This document shows positions 58,064 through 64,000 of a stretch of 64,000 nucleotides of DNA, piece after piece (position 1 is the first letter of the stretch; the number at the start of each line of letters is the position of its first letter). The DNA lies in contig CAXKVR010000282.1 in assembly GCA_964058845.1 (NCBI GenBank), forward strand, positions 62,001-126,000, read 5' to 3'. The notes under the pieces are model-generated. The model worked only from the letters and a program-made list of their open reading frames with translations. It was not told the origin of the DNA and made no database searches. The DNA comes from Carex sylvatica (Eukaryota; Streptophyta; Magnoliopsida; Poales; Cyperaceae). Made by a program: the position numbers and the translations under genes.

Positions 58064-59196
58064 GATTTTTTTATTTATATTCAAAAAAATAATTAAATTA
58101 AAAAAATTAACTAAAGCTGAACAGGATTTCGAAATCTATCCAAACCGGAAAATTTTTTTCTGATAATTCAGTCCAAGCCGAAATTTTTTTTTTCCGATTT
58201 TAGAATTCCAAAACAGCGGCTAAAAAAAAAGAAACCGTAAAAAAATTTCAGGTTTCAACATTTTTTTTTCTTTTTTCAGATTTTTTTTATTTAAATAGAA
58301 ATATATATAATTTATTTATTTTTTGTATTGAAATATTTGATATATTTGATATATTTCTTTAAAAATAGATGAAATACTATATAATTTAATTTATTAGAAA
58401 GACTACTACAAATAACCCGAATCAACATTTTTCATGCCGAATTTTTTGCGGCTGTAAAAAAAATTAATATATTTCTTTATGAGTTATTGGAAAAAAATAA
58501 AAATACTTGGATTCTGAGTTATTGATCCCAATTTAAAAGTCACTTCTAGGTAATACAGAAAATATTGTGATCCTTCTAGTACATTTAATTTATAAAAAGT
58601 TGTATCTATTTTGAGAATTCTTTTTAATAACAATCATTAAATAACTTAAAAATTTTGTTTTTTTTTTCAAAAATAGATACCACTTTTTAGAAATTAAATT
58701 TACTAGAAAGATGACAATATTTTCTGTATTTACTTAGAAGTGACTTTAATTTGAACCGGGATTAATAACTGAGAATTCAAACATTTTTATTTTTTTCCAA
58801 TAACACATAAATAAATATATTAATTTTTCTTACAGCCGGAAAAAATCCGGCTTGAAAAATGTTGATCCGGGTTATTTGTAGCAGTCTTTCTAATAAATCA
58901 AATTATATAGTATTCCATCTATTTTCAAAAAAATATATTAAATATTTCTAATATTTCAATACAAAGATAAATAAATTATAAATATTTCTATTTAAATAAA
59001 AAAATCTGAAAAAAGAAAAAAAAGTTGAAATCAGAAAAATATTTTACGGTTTCTCTCTCTCTTTTTTTTTTAGCCGCTATTTTGGAATTCTAAAACCGAA
59101 AAAAAAATTCCGGTTTGGGTAGATTTCAAAATTCTATTCAACTTTGGTTATTTTCTTAAATTTAATTATTTTTTTGGATATAAATAAAAAAATCGG
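58064..59196. mobile_element. 1.13-kb palindromic foldback element
   Basis: Flanked by the direct repeat GAGTTGCCC (58055-58063, 59197-59205). Arms of about 550 bp are complementary along almost the whole length, with the centre near 58640; outer ends GATTTTTTTATTTATAT and ATATAAATAAAAAAATC. Paired internal marks include GGAATTCTAAAACCG with AACAGCGGCT, and AACCCGAATCAACATTTTTC with its complement. Non-coding. The true duplication may be 7-9 bp because end bases overlap it. Confidence 0.8.
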
Positions 59197-59654
59197 GAGT
59201 TGCCCTCTCTGATGATGTAGTTTTGAAAGAACTGGAACAAACAATTTATTAATTTAGATAAAAATGGGAATCGAATCATTTAGATTTAAATATTTATAAA
59301 AAAATATTTCAACCGAAGTGGACAAATAATTAGTTTGAACACAATTTTGAGTTGTTGAGTTTGCACATGTATACCAGCTGATTTTGCACGTTACCAATTT
59401 AGTATATGATCAAACAGTTGCGTATGTATCACATGTACCTATATATTCACAGAATTATAGGTGCCTATTGAGCTTTGATTCCAATTTGATTGCACATGTA
59501 TCACATTTATTTACCTATTCACAGAATTATATATGCCTATTCACATAATTTTGGCTTCAACTAAGAAAATTTGCAGGAATTAACGGTTTTGATTTCCAAT
59601 AGAACTATTGCAAAATACTGTACCAACTAATAATTTGATTGCATATATGGATTC

Positions 59655-59800
59655 TAAGACCGTCTGATTCGCTTTACGATCCATAAGCATGAAAAATGAA
59701 GTGAGCACGTACGGATTTTAAAGCAAATGGGACGGTTTTAGAGCCTATCACACCTACAGCAAATCCCTGCACATAACACCTACTCCGCTCTAGTGTCCCC
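59655..59800. repeat. Diverged partial copy of the 5.6-kb MITE
   Basis: Shares the order GAGCC.ATCACACCTA, CCTGCACATA and CACCTACTCC with the right half of 5579-5800. Confidence 0.4.
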
Positions 59801-59812
59801 GTGTAGGGGTGC

Positions 59813-60391
59813 ACAAAAAGTTCATGACTCGAAACTCAGTTCGGATTCAACTCGCTAATAACTCGAATTGAAACTGATTCGAGTCAAAATTGACTCGGTT
59901 GATTTATGAATCGAATCCAAGTTACCTCCAACTTAGTTCGGAATCAACTCGTTGGACTGACACCAAACCCTAATTCATATATTCCTAATTTTTGCATCCC
60001 GAAACGTTATACTTGTTTGTAATATTTAATAAACTATGTATTATTTCTTTTATTTTGTTAATTTATTACACTATGTACTATTTTGTTAGACTTTATCTGT
60101 TTGGTAATTTTTAATTATATGCTATTTTGGTATTTTTTATAATTTTTAATTATGTATTGTCTTTAATTGTGTATTATTTTGGTAAACTATGTACTATTTC
60201 TTCTGTAAGAATTAAATTAGATTGTCTCACTATGTACTATATTATGAGTCACGAGTCGAGTTACTCGTGAATTGATTTCAAATCGGAGTTTTTGATTCAA
60301 AACTGAATTAATAACTCGGACTCAACTTGACTCATGTGTTCGCGAGTTGAATCCAAGTTGTTGAGACTCAACTCAGCTTGTGAGCAGCCCT
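59813..60391. mobile_element. MITE with GACTCGA/TCGAGTC repeats
   Basis: The left end TAGGGGTGCACAAAAAG is matched by the right end GAGCAGCCCTA, with inner arms rich in AACTCG and CGAGTT that pair. Flanks GTCCCCGTG and GTCCCATGA are an imperfect 9-bp duplication. Non-coding, ~580 bp. Confidence 0.6.
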
Positions 60392-61981
60392 AGTCCCATG
60401 AAACCTTGATTTATTTTTTCCCCTTTGATAATGTCAATGTCTGTGCTCTGGTATTTGCTAATTTAATTAACCCAACTTAGTTTCGTCTCATTTATCCTCT
60501 TAGGTGGATGCAGAGATGAGATGGCCACGCGAGAGAGTTAATTTAGAGGATAGGTACAGATGAGCACTGACAGCTAAGGATATGAAACCATATTTAACTA
60601 TTTTTTAACATATATATTTTTAAAGGTTAGAGCACGGTAGAGCATGTTTACAATCTTTTCTATCTAGCTATCAAAATTTGCCTCTAATAGCACACTACGC
60701 ATTGGTAAGCCAGTCATGTATATATCAATTGACGTATCGTTAATCAAAATCGGCACCGGATTGGACTTTTGACTAAAAATCCTGCGGTTCCTCTTCCGTC
60801 ATAGTGCCAATTTTTTAACATCTTATTGTTAATTTTAAGTTTCTAAGTTTATATCAATATTATAATCAAAATAATGTTACGAAAGTGCAATAATTATCAC
60901 TCATGCTATATTTCCCAATAACAAACATGTGCTAAAAAAGAGGAAGGTTCAGATCGTATTTCTATCGTGTCTTTATCTTTTAATTTTTTAATAACAACAT
61001 TTTTATAATAAATATGTTAAAATAAAATAATTAAATAGATCTATAATTTTTTTTCTATATCCACATAAAAATTTAACATTTTCTGTTTTAATTTTATGTG
61101 AATTAATACATTGAAAATCAATGTCAATAAATTTTCCACATAAATATATTCTTACACGCTTTTGATAACAATTAATATAAAATTAAAATGTCATAATCTT
61201 TAGAATATGCATAGAAAAAATAATGCAGATTATATCTAACAACTTAATTATGAAAATGGAGACACAATGGAGGTGCAAAAATTAGAGGCATTCGAACCAT
61301 CCTGGCTAAAAAAATTAAGATTTGTTAATAAATGATAGCTAAGTGTTTACATAAATAGTATATTTATAAAAAATAATAATTTTAAATCTTATAAAAATAC
61401 AATCATGTTTTTCATGATTGTATATTAAAAAAAAAAACTAGGTTAGTTAAAAAGATAACTCATTAATTATTTACAGGTTAATATATATATATTTGTTAAT
61501 AAAAATTAATTACTGCACACACTTATAAATGTACGCATCAAAAATAATCTTAAGTGGCTGACTAAATAAATTTTTCTATTAGAAAAAAAATTCAATTCGG
61601 ATTTCAGAGGATCTTGTAGGGTTTAATATTACCAATAATAAGTTTTATTAATTATATATTAGAAAAAAAAGTGGAACAATTATTAAGTTAATTGCTCTGT
61701 TGCTGGCGTTTTGACTTTGTGTCTACTGGGTTCGAGTCTGACCATCACCTAATATTCTTTGGAAAATTATTATATTTCGATTTAGTTCGGATTCAATCAA
61801 AGTATCAAGACTTCATTCATGACAGCTGCTATATATTCACAAAATATAACAATTCGTCTGCAAATTTGCCTGAATTTGACTCGGAACAATATATATGCTT
61901 GTACATCCTGTTTTCAGTTTTCCTTATTGACAAGGTTGTTCTCGATTTATTTTTAAAGATCATGACAGAAGTTTGTGCTTC
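60392..61981. other. AT-rich intergenic, no gene seen
   Basis: A stretch at 61690-61760 reads GGGTTCGAGTCTGACC, like a pol III B box, but no A box lies at the right distance. No genes. Confidence 0.4.
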
Positions 61982-61992
61982 AGTCAGTAGTA

Positions 61993-62304
61993 GGGGTGCA
62001 AACATCCAATATCTGACTGTATCTGAAAATTTAATACGGATATCTAATATCTGAATATTCGTGTGGATACGGATATGAATATAATTTTAAATTTTAATTA
62101 TCCGTATCCGAATAATAGATATATACTATATAATTTAATATATATTATGAAAAAATTTATGTTATTTATTATTATAAAAAGCGGATATTCGTATTCAGTT
62201 AATATCTGATCCATATCTGTACGAATATCCAATCTATATCCGTATTCGAAAAATATAAATAGATACAAATATGATTTTACCACTATCCGATCCGTTTACA
62301 CCCC
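61993..62304. mobile_element. MITE with 11-bp target duplication
   Basis: Ends GGGGTGCAAAC and GTTTACACCCC. AGTCAGTAGTA flanks both sides (61982-61992, 62305-62315). The arms carry complementary GGATATCTAATATC/ATATCCG words. Length 312 bp, non-coding. Mutator-type MITEs have 8-11 bp duplications, so that superfamily is the best guess. Confidence 0.85.
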
Positions 62305-62666
62305 AGTCAGTAGTAGCAATGACAAAATAATATCATGACATAATTTTTGCACGGTACCTAAATATATTACTCTTCATATTGGATCAGATGTCTTTCTATA
62401 AGTTGATATATATGGATTGTTAGGTGCAAAAAATATTAATTATAATAAATTTGCGGGGTAAAAAGTTTCATTGAAGAAATAAACTTTGTGCTAAAAAGAT
62501 GATGATCGACACAGTGTTGTAAAAAAAGTCCGTGATGGCCGATTAATCGGTGACGGTGGTCAAACCGTTATGCATATTCTTAACGGAGGCATGTTTGCAG
62601 TGGAAAACGTTTAATCGGCCGATTATTCTCGTTTATTCTAATTTATTTCAGTAAATTTTTTTTCAC

Positions 62667-64000
62667 CACTACAACAAATTACATATTTACCGGCGTTAAC
62701 TCAGGCGGCATTACCAAAAACGCCAGCATATATTTAGGTGAAATTCGATCGTTGAGCAAACGCCGGCTTTTTGTGGGTATTCGCTCAAGCACAGAAATTA
62801 CGCGAGTTGTAAAATTAAAGTTTCTCCCAACCCAAACCCTACACCCCCGCCTTTCCTCTCTGCCTCTCCCTCTTCGCTTCATCTCCACCTTGCCATCTCG
62901 CTGTGTTCGACCTCTTTCTCTCTACCGAGCACAAACCCTCTCCCGTTGTCTCTCTCTCTCTAAGCCTGAGCACCGAGCAGAAACCAACCCCCCCCCCCTC
63001 GCCGCTCTCTCTCTCTCTCTCTAAGCAGGAGCACAAACCAACCCTCCCCCCGCTGTCTCTCTCTCTCTCTCTCTGTGACTGAACTTCTACCAGTTTGCCG
63101 CCACACTCTCTCTAGGTATGTTATTTTGGTTCAATAGTTACTAGATTTTTATCATGTGAAATTTGTAAAATAATAAAAAATTCTGAGATTTGTGAATTAA
63201 GGGCTAGGATTGAGCGTTTCAATTTGAAATTTTGTGAATTTAGGTTTGAATTAAGGGTTTGAAATTTTGTGAAATTAGTTCAATGTTATTCTCGAGCTGT
63301 ACCAACCCAATTAGTTTTGTGGTGTAGGTTTCAAATATCAACTCTTGCGACAAGGCTTGGTGTGAGAAATATAGAATTGCTTGGAACAGGCCTTCTTCTG
63401 GCAAATTATGTATTGGCTATTTTTTAAACCTTTCATATACCTCTGGCAAATTATTGTACCAAACCAACCAAAAATCAAGCTATAATCTGACATGCAACCA
63501 AGTACAGGTACAACTCTTATAAACCCACTTGTTATATGTTCTTTAGGCATTTAACCCAAAGTTACAACCAGCTGTAAGAAACTATTGGTATTTGGTAACC
63601 ACATTTGTTTTTTTATATATATATTTTCATTTGCTGTAGATGTTTCTTAAATCTCTTTGACAATAGTATTGAGGGGGAGCCAGATAGGATTAGGATGGTT
63701 TGGTCCCGTAACTGATAGTGTTAATGTGTTAGTTTTTGGTTCTTGCAATTGATTTTTGATTTGTGTAAACATGGGCTTTTATTGAATTAGAGCATAATTC
63801 AATTCATTTTTAGTTTGTTTCTGTAACAGAATTCCGGCAATGGTTAGATTCGTGAGTAGTAACTGATAGTGCCAATGTCTTAACTGGAAGCAAGTTCATG
63901 TCCTGTGGGCAGAAATTTCTTCAATTATTTAGTGCTATATTTTTTTAGGCAATTAAAAATTACAAATTCCTCCTTGCAACACTATTTATTTCCTGCTTAA
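62667..64000 (+). mobile_element. CACTA element, left end (runs off the window)
   Basis: CACTACAACAAATTAC at 62667 is the classic CACTA terminus. Subterminal repeats of the type ACCGGCGTT / AACGCCAGC / AACGCCGGC follow up to ~62770. Then a sequence like a captured plant 5' UTR (CCCAAACCCTACACCCC, long CT runs at 62860-63115) and AT-rich intron-like DNA to the edge. No transposase frame within the visible 1.3 kb. The right end and target duplication are outside. Confidence 0.75.
62940..63080. repeat. (CT)n-rich tract
   Basis: Several CTCTCTCTCT runs and two diverged copies of CTCTCTAAGC(C/A)(T/G)GAGCAC with AAACCAACCC, so a ~75-bp block is duplicated in tandem. Confidence 0.7.

Noticed and set aside
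61690..61760. Possible tRNA or SINE at GGGTTCGAGTCTGACC
   Set aside because: No matching A box or cloverleaf; chance or very old remnant.

Overview
The window is nuclear DNA from a flowering plant. It is AT-rich (fitted exons are less so), its genes have GT-AG introns, and it is full of plant transposons: Ty1/copia, Mutator-like elements (MULEs), CACTA-like elements, MITEs and a solo LTR. I could not place it to species. About half the window is identifiable mobile DNA. Gene models below were fitted by hand from reading frame, splice consensus and comparison between paralogues inside the window.

Layout. 1-3.4 kb: 3' part of a Ty1/copia element whose pol frame breaks exactly in the reverse transcriptase YVDD box. 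3.4-12 kb: foldback MITEs, a degraded ankyrin-like exon, and low-complexity DNA. 12.3-14.0 kb: gene A, the first of three paralogous five-exon genes (A, B, C) for small, probably organelle-targeted proteins with one hydrophobic segment and a charged helical domain. 17.0-28.9 kb: an interval bounded by an 18-bp direct repeat and inverted hairpin arrays. Inside it sits MULE1 (18030-27991; 9-bp target duplication CAAGAGATG; 186-bp terminal inverted repeats), with an apparently intact MURA-type transposase gene on +, a small Lys-Pro-repeat ORF, five 176-bp tandem repeats, and a plant-mobile-domain (PMD, MAIN-like) gene on - with a 29-nt frame-breaking deletion. 29.4-30.6 kb: three nested MITE-class elements. 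32.9-34.7 kb and 46.4-48.3 kb: genes B and C, the two halves of a segmental duplication. Between them lies MULE2 (35213-45415; target duplication CTCGTTACA; 220-bp TIRs), with an apparently intact PMD gene on + and an apparently intact transposase gene on -. 49.0-51.9 kb: a CACTA-like element with gene-like exon fragments. 53.6-55.3 kb: a solo LTR. 55.6-56.7 kb: a non-autonomous MULE. 58.1-59.2 kb: a 1.1-kb near-perfect palindrome. 59.8-62.3 kb: further MITEs. 62.67 kb to the edge: the left end of another CACTA element.

How it fits together. MULE1 and MULE2 differ in TIR sequence and proteins but share one plan. A transposase gene and a PMD gene are each driven from a TIR, each start with a short leader exon and a repeat-rich 5'-UTR intron, and converge in the middle. 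Their TIRs are arrays of short GC-rich hairpins (ACCGCC...GGCGGTCC), a design also seen in the 1.1-kb MULE at 55.6 kb. The main observation here is this two-gene element with hairpin-array ends, present twice and mostly intact, plus a small relative that could be mobilised in trans.
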